From the NCBI GenBank assembly GCA_964654665.1, contig CAZZKV010000002.1:62001-126000 (forward strand): DNA of 64,000 nucleotides, written 5' to 3'. This DNA is from CALCKU01 sp964654665. GTDB lineage: Bacteria; Pseudomonadota; Alphaproteobacteria; Caulobacterales; Maricaulaceae. Shown here one piece after another: positions 1 to 8,406 of the stretch. Both the position numbers and the translations under genes were made by a program. Below the pieces are notes generated by a model. The model was not told the origin of the DNA. It did not search any database and was given only the letters and a program-made list of their open reading frames with translations. Position 1 is the stretch's first letter. The number at the start of each line of letters is the position of its first letter.

Positions 1-35
1 AGCCGGATAAAACCCATCCTAGAAAGACCCTTCTT

Positions 36-323
36 ATGAGCATATATATTGTCACCCAAATGCGCTTTACAAATGAGGCCCGCTACCGAATTTACGAAGC
101 CGCATTTCCTAAAGTTTTTGCGCAATTTAACGGAAAAATTATTGCTGCAGATGAAGCTCCAAAACGCGTCGCCGGCGATGCCGAATGCGACAAAATCGTG
201 ATTTTGGAATTTCCAAGCTCAGACGATGCCTATGCTTTTATGAATAGCCAAGCTTATCAAAACATAGCCCCTGACCGGATAGCCGGAACCCATGGGTCAT
301 CATTTCTGATAAATGGATTTTAA
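36..323 (+). CDS. DUF1330 family protein
   Basis: A 95-residue protein with the compact alpha/beta ferredoxin-like pattern of DUF1330, part of the dimeric alpha-beta barrel superfamily. The N-terminal strand (YIVTQMRFT), the central segment DKIVILEFPSSDDAYAF and a following S-x-x-Y-Q are typical of the family. Members are small cytoplasmic proteins without an agreed reaction. It starts at ATG 36 and its stop lies two bases before the TTG start of the thioesterase gene, so the two are probably cotranscribed with the downstream transporter. Family assignment is fairly secure; function is unknown. Confidence 0.8.
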   Translation: MSIYIVTQMRFTNEARYRIYEAAFPKVFAQFNGKIIAADEAPKRVAGDAECDKIVILEFPSSDDAYAFMNSQAYQNIAPDRIAGTHGSSFLINGF

Positions 324-325
324 TA

Positions 326-742
326 TTGGCCGCTGATAATCCCGATGGGTTTAAGCCTCATACCCGCAAAAGCCCTCTTACGGAGCCATGGGAGCCGCTG
401 TATTCAAAACAGACAGACACCGCCATCATCATCGGATTACGCGCCGCAAAGCCTCATTGTAATTCACGCGGATTTGTACATGGCGGATTGATATCTGCGC
501 TGGCTGATAATGCGATGGGCCTATCCTGCGCGAATCATTATGATGCCGAGACACTGAGCGGGCTTGTCACACTCAGCTTGCATGTTGATTTCACCAAAGC
601 CGGCCAAGTCGGGGACTGGATTGAATTTGTGACAACAACCGTACACCCCAGCCGCACTATCGCCGCCGCTCAAGGCCATGTGCTCGCCAATGGAAACCCC
701 ATCGCGCTCATGGGTGGTCATTTCCGCATTTTAAAGCCGTGA
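326..742 (+). CDS. PaaI-family hotdog thioesterase
   Basis: A 138-residue single-domain hotdog protein. The segment GFVHGGLISALADNAMG carries the H-G-G turn and the downstream acidic residue on the long central helix that mark PaaI/YdiI-type acyl-CoA thioesterases, which hydrolyse acyl-CoA esters in the cytoplasm. The length fits a stand-alone family member. The start chosen is TTG at 326, immediately after the upstream stop, because no ATG precedes the conserved region; this start is less certain than the family. A GTG-initiated transporter gene follows after four bases, giving a compact three-gene unit. The substrate cannot be read from the sequence. Confidence 0.8.
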   Translation: MAADNPDGFKPHTRKSPLTEPWEPLYSKQTDTAIIIGLRAAKPHCNSRGFVHGGLISALADNAMGLSCANHYDAETLSGLVTLSLHVDFTKAGQVGDWIEFVTTTVHPSRTIAAAQGHVLANGNPIALMGGHFRILKP

Positions 743-746
743 ACCA

Positions 747-1622
747 GTGGCGCTACAAAATATAACCCCCGAACACATGGCCCTCGGGCTTATTCTCATA
801 TCAGCCCTCTTTCATGCCCTTGTCGGGGCCGTGATGAAACGCGCCTCGGATAAATTGGTTCTGCGCGGCATTCTGGGAGCGACCACAGCGATTATATCCC
901 TGCCTTTTGCGCTGTTCCTGCCCTCGCCTCCTGCTGCCGTTTGGGCCGTATTACTAACCGGAGTTAGCGTTCATTTCATCTATCATATAGCGCAAGCCGC
1001 GGCCTTTACCCGCGGGGATATGTCGGTTGTTTATCCAGTTATGCGCGGCTTTGCACCAGCTCTAGCAGCGCTCTTTGCCTATCTTTATTTAAAAGAAACT
1101 CTGTCTGTGCAATCTATGGCGGGACTTGTGATTGTCGCCGCGGCCCTGATTGGCTTTGGCTGGCCTTATCATATAAAGCGGCTTGCAGGGCCTAGAAAAA
1201 CAGCAGGGGCTTTAGGCTTTGCTCTATTGTGCGGATTACTCACAGCGATTTATACGGTCATTGATGCTTATGGCATTCGCCTGGCCCCGCATAAACAGGC
1301 CTTTATAGCCTGGTTCTTTCTCATTGAAGGGATAGGGATTAGCCTGATCGTGAGCTTTATGCGACGAGACGGTTTAAAAACAAAAATAGCGCGGGACTGG
1401 CGCGGGGGCGTCATTGCCGGCATTTTGGGCCTGATCACCTATACGAGCGCCCTATACGCCTTTGCTTTGGCTCCGATAGCCCCTATGGCGGCTTTGCGTG
1501 AAACCAGTGTCGTGTTCGGGGCCGTGCTCGCAGCCGTGTGGCTTAAAGAAGATTTCGGTATCAGGCGCGTGATATTATCCATTATTCTGGCCGGAGGCCT
1601 AATTCTCATGCAGATAGGATAG
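747..1622 (+). CDS. EamA/DMT-superfamily transporter
   Basis: A 291-residue very hydrophobic protein with about ten predicted membrane segments and an internal two-fold repeat, as in EamA (RhaT/DMT) transporters. The first half contains a VVYPVMRGFAPALAALFAY segment and the second half a matching APIAPMAALRETSVVFGAV segment, the usual ends of the two EamA repeats. It would sit in the inner membrane and move a small metabolite, unknown here. Translation appears to start at GTG 747. The 3' end overlaps the convergent SDR-ABM gene by 17 bp, so the two transcripts are antisense at their tails. Confidence 0.85.
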   Translation: MALQNITPEHMALGLILISALFHALVGAVMKRASDKLVLRGILGATTAIISLPFALFLPSPPAAVWAVLLTGVSVHFIYHIAQAAAFTRGDMSVVYPVMRGFAPALAALFAYLYLKETLSVQSMAGLVIVAAALIGFGWPYHIKRLAGPRKTAGALGFALLCGLLTAIYTVIDAYGIRLAPHKQAFIAWFFLIEGIGISLIVSFMRRDGLKTKIARDWRGGVIAGILGLITYTSALYAFALAPIAPMAALRETSVVFGAVLAAVWLKEDFGIRRVILSIILAGGLILMQIG

Positions 1623-2784
1623 ACCCAACACTGTCATAATCACGTGGGCAATCGCGCGTAATAACTGACCACTCGCTATTTTTTGTGCGGGCCTGATGTA
1701 AAGCAAACGCTTTGGCATTATCAAATATTTCTATCACGTGAAATCGTCCGGCAATATCCGGGTCTTCTGTCACATCAAAACGGCGACATCCCCTTTCAGC
1801 GTGCGTCAGGCGACTATGGGTATCAAGCGCAAGCTGGACAAATTTGCGTCGCGGCGCAGGTACGTCCATATGACCAGCCAGAATAACCGGATCACCGTCC
1901 AACCTCTCTCTATATGCTGCCATCAATCCTTTGCGAAAATGGGGAAATTGCGGCTGCCATCCCAGAACTGCTTTGGCCCGCATGTTGGAAACTCGTTTTG
2001 TTTCGGCATAGAAACTACGGGCCATATCGGAAATTTTTGCTGTGCCATGAGGTAATTGCGGCGGACGCGCGGCACCTATAAGCTGGGCTGCAAAATTCAG
2101 CACATCCTGCGGCGGACACGGGTTATCATCAGCTAAATTAAAAACAGTTTGCGGGTGAGGGTTATCCATCGCCGCAAGCAAGGCGTTGGCAATATCATCA
2201 ACATGAATGCGGTTAACGACATGGCCGGGTTTAATCACGGCCCGCGCCGTCCCTTGGGCCAAACGCTCAAAAGGATTACGCGTCATCCCGCCAACCCTTC
2301 CACCATAAATACCGGCTAGGCGAAAAATATGAACGGGCCATCCGGTTTCTAACCATTGTAGTTCCGCTTCCACCCGCGCTTTGCCGCGCGGCGTAACCGG
2401 ATAAAGATGTTCATCCTCAAAGACCCAATGCCCGTCCCGATTACCATAGACACTTGTCGCCGATAAATAGGCTGCCCAGCGCAGCTTGGGCAGATCAAAA
2501 GTCTGTAACTGCCGCAATATCGGATCGCCCTGACTATCAGGAGGAATAGAGGCAATGATATGGGTCACGGATGAGAGCATGTCCTGAAATAACGGATCAA
2601 CCGTTCCTTTAAAAAGCACCGGCTTGACATCCATAGCGGATAAAGCTTTCGCTTTATTCTGTGAACGTGTCGTCGCTATCACCGCCATACCACGCGCGCG
2701 CAGCGGTGCAATCATGGCCCGCGCACTATACCCCGCCCCCAAAAGCAATAGAGTGTCTGTCTGACTTTTAACAGTACCAGCCAT
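1606..2784 (-). CDS. SDR-type NAD(P)-binding protein fused to an ABM-like domain
   Basis: A 392-residue protein with two parts. Residues 1-290 resemble atypical short-chain dehydrogenase/epimerase proteins (YeeZ-like): glycine-rich LLLLGAGYSARAM at the N-terminus, then SATSVYGNRDG and RLAGIYG. Residues about 300-390 resemble the antibiotic biosynthesis monooxygenase (ABM) fold: AGHMDVPAPRRKFV, an acidic H-x-E-x-GC(R)xF motif, FHVIEIFDNAKAFALHQ. Stand-alone ABM proteins are usually about 95 residues, so the tail is a complete domain. SDR proteins reduce or epimerise sugar or carbonyl substrates and ABM proteins often act on quinones; the joint substrate is unknown. Only 35 bp separate its start from the divergent TPR gene. 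Confidence 0.75.
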   Translation of the reverse strand: MAGTVKSQTDTLLLLGAGYSARAMIAPLRARGMAVIATTRSQNKAKALSAMDVKPVLFKGTVDPLFQDMLSSVTHIIASIPPDSQGDPILRQLQTFDLPKLRWAAYLSATSVYGNRDGHWVFEDEHLYPVTPRGKARVEAELQWLETGWPVHIFRLAGIYGGRVGGMTRNPFERLAQGTARAVIKPGHVVNRIHVDDIANALLAAMDNPHPQTVFNLADDNPCPPQDVLNFAAQLIGAARPPQLPHGTAKISDMARSFYAETKRVSNMRAKAVLGWQPQFPHFRKGLMAAYRERLDGDPVILAGHMDVPAPRRKFVQLALDTHSRLTHAERGCRRFDVTEDPDIAGRFHVIEIFDNAKAFALHQARTKNSEWSVITRDCPRDYDSVGSILSA

Positions 2785-2819
2785 TGCCGTATCGCCCTTT
2801 CTTCGCGTAAAAGCGCCCC

Positions 2820-3509
2820 ATGAAAAAAATAGCTCTATCAGCCACTGCGATCATCGCAATGTCTTTTCTCCCGACACTTGCATATGGAGCAGACTTAACC
2901 GCTGCTTTTGATACAAAACATGCAGAATGCCTTGAGCGTATTGCAGTTGATGCCGATTTAGCCTTTGAAGAAGCTATGATATGGCGCGACGATGGCGGCG
3001 GGCGGCGGGCAAAACATTGCGAAGCAATGGCGCTTTTTGCTGTTGGCCATACTGAAGAAGCCGCCTTTCGTCTCGACAAATTGGCCAAAGCCGCGGATGG
3101 CGGGACCCCCGCCATGCGGGCTGATTTTTATTCCGAAGCCGCCAATTTCTGGCTTGTCGCGGAAAAACCCAATGAAGCCTATCAGAGTGCGACCGATGGT
3201 TTGGCCCTCAATAAAGAACATATTGAATTACGTATCGCCCGCGCCCGCGCCTATGCGCTTTTAGGCCGCTATGATTATGCCGAGATTGACCTGACATCAG
3301 CCCTCGTTTTTGCCCCTAATCATGCTAGTGCTTTGCGATATCGCGCCGATGCGCGTCACCGTCAAGACAAGTTAACAAACGCTAAAGCCGATATCGAACA
3401 CTCCCTGCGTATCAACCCTGCCAGTATCGAAACGGCTGTATTGCGTGGCAAAATCAATGAATCCATACGCTTGGCTAAAACCGCAAAACCGGTATCAAAG
3501 CCTGAATAA
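2820..3509 (+). CDS. Secreted TPR-repeat protein
   Basis: A 229-residue protein with a clear N-terminal signal peptide (KKIALSATAIIAMSFLP, cleavage expected after AYG). The rest is helical with tetratricopeptide character: paired helices such as ARAYALLGRYDYAEIDLTSA followed by HASALRYRADARHRQDKL and an N-P turn (RINPAS). TPR arrays are protein-protein interaction scaffolds; the partner is unknown. It would be periplasmic. It is divergent from the SDR-ABM gene and followed by a hairpin terminator. No enzyme domain is visible. Confidence 0.75.
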   Translation: MKKIALSATAIIAMSFLPTLAYGADLTAAFDTKHAECLERIAVDADLAFEEAMIWRDDGGGRRAKHCEAMALFAVGHTEEAAFRLDKLAKAADGGTPAMRADFYSEAANFWLVAEKPNEAYQSATDGLALNKEHIELRIARARAYALLGRYDYAEIDLTSALVFAPNHASALRYRADARHRQDKLTNAKADIEHSLRINPASIETAVLRGKINESIRLAKTAKPVSKPE

Positions 3510-3533
3510 TATATATTCGGCTTTGACTCTTTT
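3497..3533 (+). terminator. Probable Rho-independent terminator of the TPR gene
   Basis: The left arm AAAGCC-t-GAATA (3497-3508) pairs with TATTC-GGCTTT (3514-3524) with one bulged base; a short T-containing run (3530-3533) follows. The stop codon of the TPR gene lies inside the stem. The arms are seen in the sequence; termination is inferred. Confidence 0.55.
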
Positions 3534-3575
3534 GCGGCCATAAAATTGCGATAATGACATGCAAAGGAGAACGCT

Positions 3576-3953
3576 ATGATTTCTTATACAACTGTTGGCA
3601 CCAATGATTATGAAAAAGCGAAAGATTTTTACACAGCGCTTTTTGGCGAAATCGGTATAGGACCTTTATGGAGCTCAGACCGTTTTACAGGATTTGGCCC
3701 CTCTATGGATCAGCCGATGTTCGCTGTGTGTAAACCGCATGATGGACAAGCTGCGACAGCCGGGAACGGGACAATGATCACGCTTGCTGCGCAAAATATA
3801 GAAACCGTTCAAAAACTCTATAATAAAGCCCTTGCTCTAGGGGGTACATGCGAAGGCAAGCCCGGTCCCCGAGGGACTGGATTTTATATTGGTTATTTTC
3901 GTGATTTGGACGGTAACAAGTTGGCCGCTTTTACCATGGAAACGCCCGCTTAA
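3576..3953 (+). CDS. VOC-family (glyoxalase-like) protein
   Basis: A 125-residue single-domain protein of the vicinal oxygen chelate superfamily. It opens with ISYTTVGTNDYEKAKDFY, the first beta-alpha unit in which a metal-binding residue would normally be contributed, and ends with GYFRDLDGNKLAAFTM, the D-x-D/P-G-N signature of glyoxalase/bleomycin-resistance-like proteins. Stand-alone members act as dimers on small electrophiles or bind small molecules; no substrate is predictable. The start is supported by an upstream AAAGGAG ribosome site. It is monocistronic as far as can be seen. Confidence 0.85.
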   Translation: MISYTTVGTNDYEKAKDFYTALFGEIGIGPLWSSDRFTGFGPSMDQPMFAVCKPHDGQAATAGNGTMITLAAQNIETVQKLYNKALALGGTCEGKPGPRGTGFYIGYFRDLDGNKLAAFTMETPA

Positions 3954-3997
3954 AATCAAATTGCCCTGTTTAAAATGTCTCCGGGTTAAATAAGGGG

Positions 3998-4531
3998 TCA
4001 GTCATTTTTAACAATACGCAAAAAAGGCTTGCGCTTTATCGGAACCGGGGGTTTAGCGGGTGAGCAAACCTCTTGATCCTCTGCCCCGCTTTCATCTTCC
4101 ATATCATCCTCAATATGGCGCACCCGCGGTTGATAGGTTTTTTTACCTTTCGGTTTAAACGATGATCGGGGTTTAAAACCGTTTTTATGATCATCTTTGT
4201 CGCCGGATTTAACCTTGGCTTTGAGTGCAGAGAGAACCTTTTTTTGCGCAAAAGACAAAGCATCACCGGGATAACCCTTTTCAGGGTCTTGAAAAGCAGA
4301 ACCGAATTTATCCAGCCGCTCACTCACATTTTCGGAAAACGCATCTTCCCAATCCGTCAGATTACCGTTCTCTTTTAAGGTTTCGCGCAAACGGTCGATT
4401 TTACGCTGTGCATTACGGGCTGATCGCGCGCGAGCCTTTTTTGCTTTTTCACGCTGTTTGTCTAGCGCCGCATCCCGCGCTGCTTGCTCTGCCTGCCACT
4501 GGCGCTTATCGAAATCTTCGCTCACACACAA
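3998..4531 (-). CDS. Highly charged protein of unknown function
   Basis: A 177-residue protein I do not recognise. The first 55 residues are a basic/acidic helix rich in A, K, R, E and Q (EQAARDAALDKQREKAKKARA), then a globular-looking segment around NLTDWEDAFSENVSERLDKF and YPGDALSFAQKKVLSALKAK, then a low-complexity basic and acidic tail. No signal peptide or membrane segment is visible, so it is probably cytoplasmic and possibly nucleic-acid or ribosome associated; that is only an inference from charge. The start codon is uncertain. Its neighbour is gapR, 53 bp away on the same strand and upstream of it. Confidence 0.55.
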   Translation of the reverse strand: MCVSEDFDKRQWQAEQAARDAALDKQREKAKKARARSARNAQRKIDRLRETLKENGNLTDWEDAFSENVSERLDKFGSAFQDPEKGYPGDALSFAQKKVLSALKAKVKSGDKDDHKNGFKPRSSFKPKGKKTYQPRVRHIEDDMEDESGAEDQEVCSPAKPPVPIKRKPFLRIVKND

Positions 4532-4584
4532 TAATAACAGAGATTATATATAGAGCAATATTAAGTCAGCCATAGTGCTCAGAA

Positions 4585-4851
4585 CTATTGATCCTCAACA
4601 ACATCCATATACATCTCCAGCAAGGCTTCCTGTTCAGCACGCTCCGACGCCTCTATTTTGCGCAAAGCAACCACTTTACGCAGCACTTTGGTATCAAAAC
4701 CAAATGTTTTGACTTCAGAATAAACCTCACGAATATCGGCCGCCAATTCAGCCTTTTCAGCTTCGAGCCGCTCGATACGAGCAATAAATTGTTTGAGTTT
4801 TTCACGGGTCGCTTGGCCGAGTTGGTCGGCGCGGTCAGTATCGGACAGCAT
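4585..4851 (-). CDS. gapR: GapR / DUF2312 nucleoid-associated protein
   Basis: An 88-residue protein matching the DUF2312 (UPF0335) family almost end to end. The conserved core REKLKQFIARIERLEAEKAE, then IREVYSEVKTFGFDTKVLRKVV and the A/R-x-R-K-I segment, is what defines the family. Its Caulobacter member GapR clamps overtwisted DNA ahead of replication and transcription forks and stimulates type II topoisomerases. The protein is a coiled coil followed by a basic DNA-binding helix bundle. The family is essentially confined to Alphaproteobacteria and their phages, which anchors the taxonomic reading. An AAAGGA site precedes the ATG. Confidence 0.92.
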   Translation of the reverse strand: MLSDTDRADQLGQATREKLKQFIARIERLEAEKAELAADIREVYSEVKTFGFDTKVLRKVVALRKIEASERAEQEALLEMYMDVVEDQ

Positions 4852-4974
4852 GGATAATTCCTTTAAAAGACGATTTGGTGCAAAGTAGAAACCCCGCGCC
4901 TATTTCACCAGAGACGGGCAAAAGATTGTTGTGGATGAACGGCTCTGTTATACGGGTTTAATAGGGAGCATAAT

Positions 4975-6069
4975 ATGATCGGTTCAAATCAAGACAAAAC
5001 AATCATAGGCACAACCATTACCGCCTTCACGGCCGCCCTGCTTTGCTATGCCAATCCAGCCTTCGCCCATGAGCTAGAACACACCCCTTGTCCCGCGGGT
5101 CAAAATTTCACGATCGCTATTCACGGCGGGGCGGGTGTTATTCTCAAAGAGACTATGTCAAATGAACAAGAGCAAGACTACCGCGAAACATTAGAAGAAA
5201 CGCTAACACTGGGCGCCGCGCGGCTTGCAAAGGGGGCCAGCGCCCTCGACGCCGTTGAAACCATGATTATCCGCATGGAGGATGACCCGAAATTTAATGC
5301 CGGAAAAGGCGCTGTATTTTCTGCAGCGGGGAGAAATGAACTCGATGCCGCAATCATGGATGGACGCGACAGAAATGCCGGAACTATCGCCGGTGTAACG
5401 ACTGTTAAAAACCCAATCCGTCTTGCCCGCACTGTGATGGAAAAATCCCGCCATGTTATGCTGCAAACAACAGGCGCAGAAGACTTCGCTAAAGCACATG
5501 GTCTTGAACAGGTTGATCCGCAATATTTTTATACAGAGCGCCGCTATCAACAAATGAAAAACAAATTACGGAAAATGAAAAAACAAGGAGCCTCCAACCG
5601 TTATCAGGACACCCAATATCCCAGCGGGTTAAAACATGAGCAGCCCGAAACCAAATATGGCACAGTTGGCGCGGCCGTGCGGGATAATTGCGGCGATCTC
5701 GCGGCGGGCACGTCAACAGGCGGGCTAACAGCCAAAGAATTTGGCCGCGTAGGCGATGCGCCTATTATCGGGGCTGGTACCTATGCCGATAATCGCTATT
5801 GCGCTGTATCGGCCACCGGAACGGGCGAGTTTTTTATCCGTGCCACCATTGCCCGTGATGTTTGCGCCCGAATGGAATTGGCCGATGAGAGTCTGTCGCA
5901 ATCCGCCCATCATATGATCCATAAAACCTTGACGGATATGGACGGGGACGGCGGTCTGGTTGCTGTTGACGCACAGGGTAATTATAGCTTTAGTTTCAAC
6001 ACACCGGGTATGTACCGGGGAGCCGTGAGAAATGGACAAATGCGTATCGGTATATTTGAAGACAAATAA
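4975..6069 (+). CDS. iaaA: Secreted isoaspartyl peptidase / L-asparaginase (Ntn hydrolase)
   Basis: A 364-residue plant-type asparaginase. An N-terminal signal sequence (AFTAALLCYANPAFA) is followed by FTIAIHGGAGV, the family's opening strand. The autocatalytic cleavage site is visible as KYGTVGAAV, where the Thr becomes the N-terminal nucleophile of the beta chain; DNCGDLAAGTSTGG and GAGTYADN are the substrate-binding segments. Family enzymes hydrolyse beta-aspartyl dipeptides or asparagine. With the signal peptide it acts in the periplasm. An M19 dipeptidase follows after 11 bp in the same orientation, suggesting joint peptide breakdown outside the cytoplasm. Confidence 0.9.
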   Translation: MIGSNQDKTIIGTTITAFTAALLCYANPAFAHELEHTPCPAGQNFTIAIHGGAGVILKETMSNEQEQDYRETLEETLTLGAARLAKGASALDAVETMIIRMEDDPKFNAGKGAVFSAAGRNELDAAIMDGRDRNAGTIAGVTTVKNPIRLARTVMEKSRHVMLQTTGAEDFAKAHGLEQVDPQYFYTERRYQQMKNKLRKMKKQGASNRYQDTQYPSGLKHEQPETKYGTVGAAVRDNCGDLAAGTSTGGLTAKEFGRVGDAPIIGAGTYADNRYCAVSATGTGEFFIRATIARDVCARMELADESLSQSAHHMIHKTLTDMDGDGGLVAVDAQGNYSFSFNTPGMYRGAVRNGQMRIGIFEDK

Positions 6070-6080
6070 AGGGTTTCAAT

Positions 6081-7235
6081 ATGAAGCGATTTATAACGCT
6101 AGGTGCGATAACGATTTTGATCATCAGTGCAGCATTTTATTGGTTTAAAATTGTACCCGATATCGATGATGGCCTTAATGCCATCACCCCCCATACGCCT
6201 TATAAAGTCTTACCCAAAGCCCAAACCTTACATGACACATTGCTTATTGCCGATATGCATGCCGATACCCTTCTATGGCGACGGAATCCCGAAAAGCGAC
6301 AAACCCGCGGCCATGTCGATTTCCCCCGACTCCGCGAAGGCGGGGTTGATATCCAATTTTTTAGCGCTGTTACCAAATCTCCTGCGGGCCTGAATTTTGA
6401 CGAAAATGACGCCGATGCACCCGATAAAATCACACAGCTAGCCATCGCCCAGCTCTGGCCGATACGCACATGGGGCTCCATTTATGAAAGAGCCGTCTAT
6501 CAGGCCCAACGGTTACAAAAATTAGCAAAAAATCCGGATAATAAGCTCGCCATTGCCTATACAAAATCGGATTTAAACCAACCCGGCGGCACCCTCATCG
6601 GCCTATTATTGACAGAAGGCTCGCACCCGCTTGAAGGCCAGATCGATAATATTGACCGGCTTTTTGATGCCGGATACCGCATTATGGGTCTGCAACATTT
6701 TTTTGATAATGAACTGGGCGGGTCTATGCATGGCCGCAGTCAAGCGGGATTAACGGAGTTCGGGCGGCAAGCCATACGCAAAATGACGGAAAAAAACATC
6801 ATTATTGATGTCGCTCATAGCTCGGAAGCCGTGACCCGGGATGTATTAGCCCTGACTCAAGGCCCGGTTATTATCTCTCACGGCGGCCTTATATCGCTGT
6901 GCCCCCAAACAAAAAACCGTAATTTGCCTGATGATATCTTGCTCGAAATTGCTCGGCGCGGCGGACTGCTGGGCATTGGTTATTTCGACGGCGTTATTTG
7001 CGATATTACGCCCGACGGCATTGCAGAGGCTATTATGGGTGCCGCAAACCTTCTGGGCGAAAATGCCATCGCACTGGGGTCGGACTTTGATGGCACTGTC
7101 ACCACGACGCTCGATACATCCGAACTGGCAGCCATAACCCAAGCTTTATTAGACAAACAGGCTAGCGAGGGTCTTATCCGCAAAGTTATGGGCGGCAATG
7201 TCAAACGCTTCCTGTTAGAAAATTTACCCGATTAA
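6081..7235 (+). CDS. Membrane dipeptidase (peptidase family M19)
   Basis: A 384-residue renal-dipeptidase-type metallopeptidase. It begins with a single hydrophobic segment (FITLGAITILIISAAFYW), so it is either an uncleaved inner-membrane anchor or a signal peptide. Metal ligands are visible: ADMHADTLLW (H-x-D), TEGSHPLEG (bridging Glu), DVAHSS and VIISHGG (His), and GSDFDGT near the end. The family cleaves dipeptides, including those with D-residues at the C-terminus, with two zinc ions. It lies 11 bp after the secreted asparaginase and probably shares its transcript, pointing to periplasmic dipeptide salvage. It converges on the TPR gene downstream. Confidence 0.9.
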   Translation: MKRFITLGAITILIISAAFYWFKIVPDIDDGLNAITPHTPYKVLPKAQTLHDTLLIADMHADTLLWRRNPEKRQTRGHVDFPRLREGGVDIQFFSAVTKSPAGLNFDENDADAPDKITQLAIAQLWPIRTWGSIYERAVYQAQRLQKLAKNPDNKLAIAYTKSDLNQPGGTLIGLLLTEGSHPLEGQIDNIDRLFDAGYRIMGLQHFFDNELGGSMHGRSQAGLTEFGRQAIRKMTEKNIIIDVAHSSEAVTRDVLALTQGPVIISHGGLISLCPQTKNRNLPDDILLEIARRGGLLGIGYFDGVICDITPDGIAEAIMGAANLLGENAIALGSDFDGTVTTTLDTSELAAITQALLDKQASEGLIRKVMGGNVKRFLLENLPD

Positions 7236-7281
7236 ATTGCCAAACCAAGCCCTTACCCGCAACCGTCTAAACGGAGCACAA

Positions 7282-8067
7282 TTATAGCAAACCACCTTCA
7301 ACTTCACCCTGCATGAGTTCCAACCGGTCTTTAACAGCTTTCAATTCAGGATAAAGGCGATTGGCTTCACGATAAGCCTCCAACGCTTCGGACCGGCGCT
7401 CCAAGCGCTCAAAAACATTTCCCAATGTCCATAGGGCATAGAAATGCCGCGGTTCAATAATAAGCGCCCGTGTTATCTCAACTAATGCGCGGTTGATATC
7501 CTTTTCCTCAAGAGCCAAACGGCCCGAACGTGACCATCCTTCCGCATAATCTGGCGAGAGAGTTGTCACATGATCATATAAACGCCGAGCCAGTGCTATA
7601 TCGCCCCGTTTTTGCGCCGCTGTGCCGCGCCGGAGTAAAAAATTCACACTGTCTGAATCTGAATCAAGCCAAATAGCCCAGATTTCTTCCGCAATAAGGT
7701 TAGCATCTTCGGCCTTTTCTTCAATTTTTATACGTTCAAATAATATATCAAGCCGGGCGTTGCGCTCTTCTTGGGATGTCATGCGCGAATAATCCGGCCC
7801 TTGAATATCGGGCGCCACATCCACCGTATCGTCCCGTTCGGGGGTAGGGTCAGGATTATCTGTTTCGCCTTCTGGGGAAAGGGGCGGCAAGACATCTTCC
7901 TCTCGCAATTTTTTCAAATCATCCGGTGTCAACGGTTTAATCAGTGGGTCTTTATCTAACTTTTCAATCGGCGCTAGGGAGGATTGTGCAGCAACAGGGG
8001 ACGAAAAGCCTATAAAGACTAATGCGGCTATCGCCATTATTATAAGTAGAAACCGTATCATAGCCAT
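7282..8067 (-). CDS. Secreted TPR-repeat protein
   Basis: A 261-residue protein with a signal peptide (RFLLIIMAIAALVFIGFSS, cleavage near VAAQ). Residues 30-90 are proline- and acid-rich and probably disordered. The remainder has three or four TPR-like helix pairs, for example GDIALARRLYDHVTTLSPDY, the next repeat with NRALVEITRALIIEPRHF, and EALEAYREANRLYPELKAV. An AGGAGG site lies nine bases before the ATG. The periplasmic location is inferred from the signal. Neighbours (L36 and a transglycosylase) do not define a pathway. Confidence 0.75.
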   Translation of the reverse strand: MAMIRFLLIIMAIAALVFIGFSSPVAAQSSLAPIEKLDKDPLIKPLTPDDLKKLREEDVLPPLSPEGETDNPDPTPERDDTVDVAPDIQGPDYSRMTSQEERNARLDILFERIKIEEKAEDANLIAEEIWAIWLDSDSDSVNFLLRRGTAAQKRGDIALARRLYDHVTTLSPDYAEGWSRSGRLALEEKDINRALVEITRALIIEPRHFYALWTLGNVFERLERRSEALEAYREANRLYPELKAVKDRLELMQGEVEGGLL

Positions 8068-8141
8068 ACAGTGAAGCCTCCTGTCATATCTGACAAGAGG
8101 CTTTCACAGAAATTCATTTCGCGCGGCAAGACCGCACAACT

Positions 8142-8267
8142 TTAACCTTGGCGTGCTTTAAAGCGCGGATCGGTTTTATTAATCACATAAAGACGGCCTT
8201 TGCGGCGCACAACTTGGCAGTCGCGGTGACGGTTTTTCAGTGATTTTAAAGAACTACGGACTTTCAT
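8142..8267 (-). CDS. rpmJ: 50S ribosomal protein L36 (zinc-free type)
   Basis: A 41-residue basic protein beginning MKVRSSLKSLKNRH and ending DPRFKARQG, the signature of bacterial L36 in the longer alphaproteobacterial form. The start was set at the ATG at 8267: the open frame extends 21 codons further upstream, but that extension has no family similarity. Only one cysteine is present (RDCQVV), so the C-C-C-H zinc site of the classical form is missing, making this the zinc-independent type. The protein binds 23S rRNA in the large subunit. It stands alone rather than in the spc operon. Confidence 0.93.
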   Translation of the reverse strand: MKVRSSLKSLKNRHRDCQVVRRKGRLYVINKTDPRFKARQG

Positions 8268-8406
8268 GTCACTGGCCCTCATATGGTTCATATTACAATC
8301 GAAGGCGCGATATACGCAGGACATACCCAAAGGTCAAGCCAAACTCTCTGCTTTTGTCGTGACAATCGGGCTAGCGATTATAAACAAATCACCGTAGATA
8401 TGTAAT

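Noticed and set aside
1738..2055. A 105-codon plus-strand frame inside the SDR-ABM gene
   Set aside because: Antisense to a gene with clear conserved motifs; no ribosome site or family similarity.
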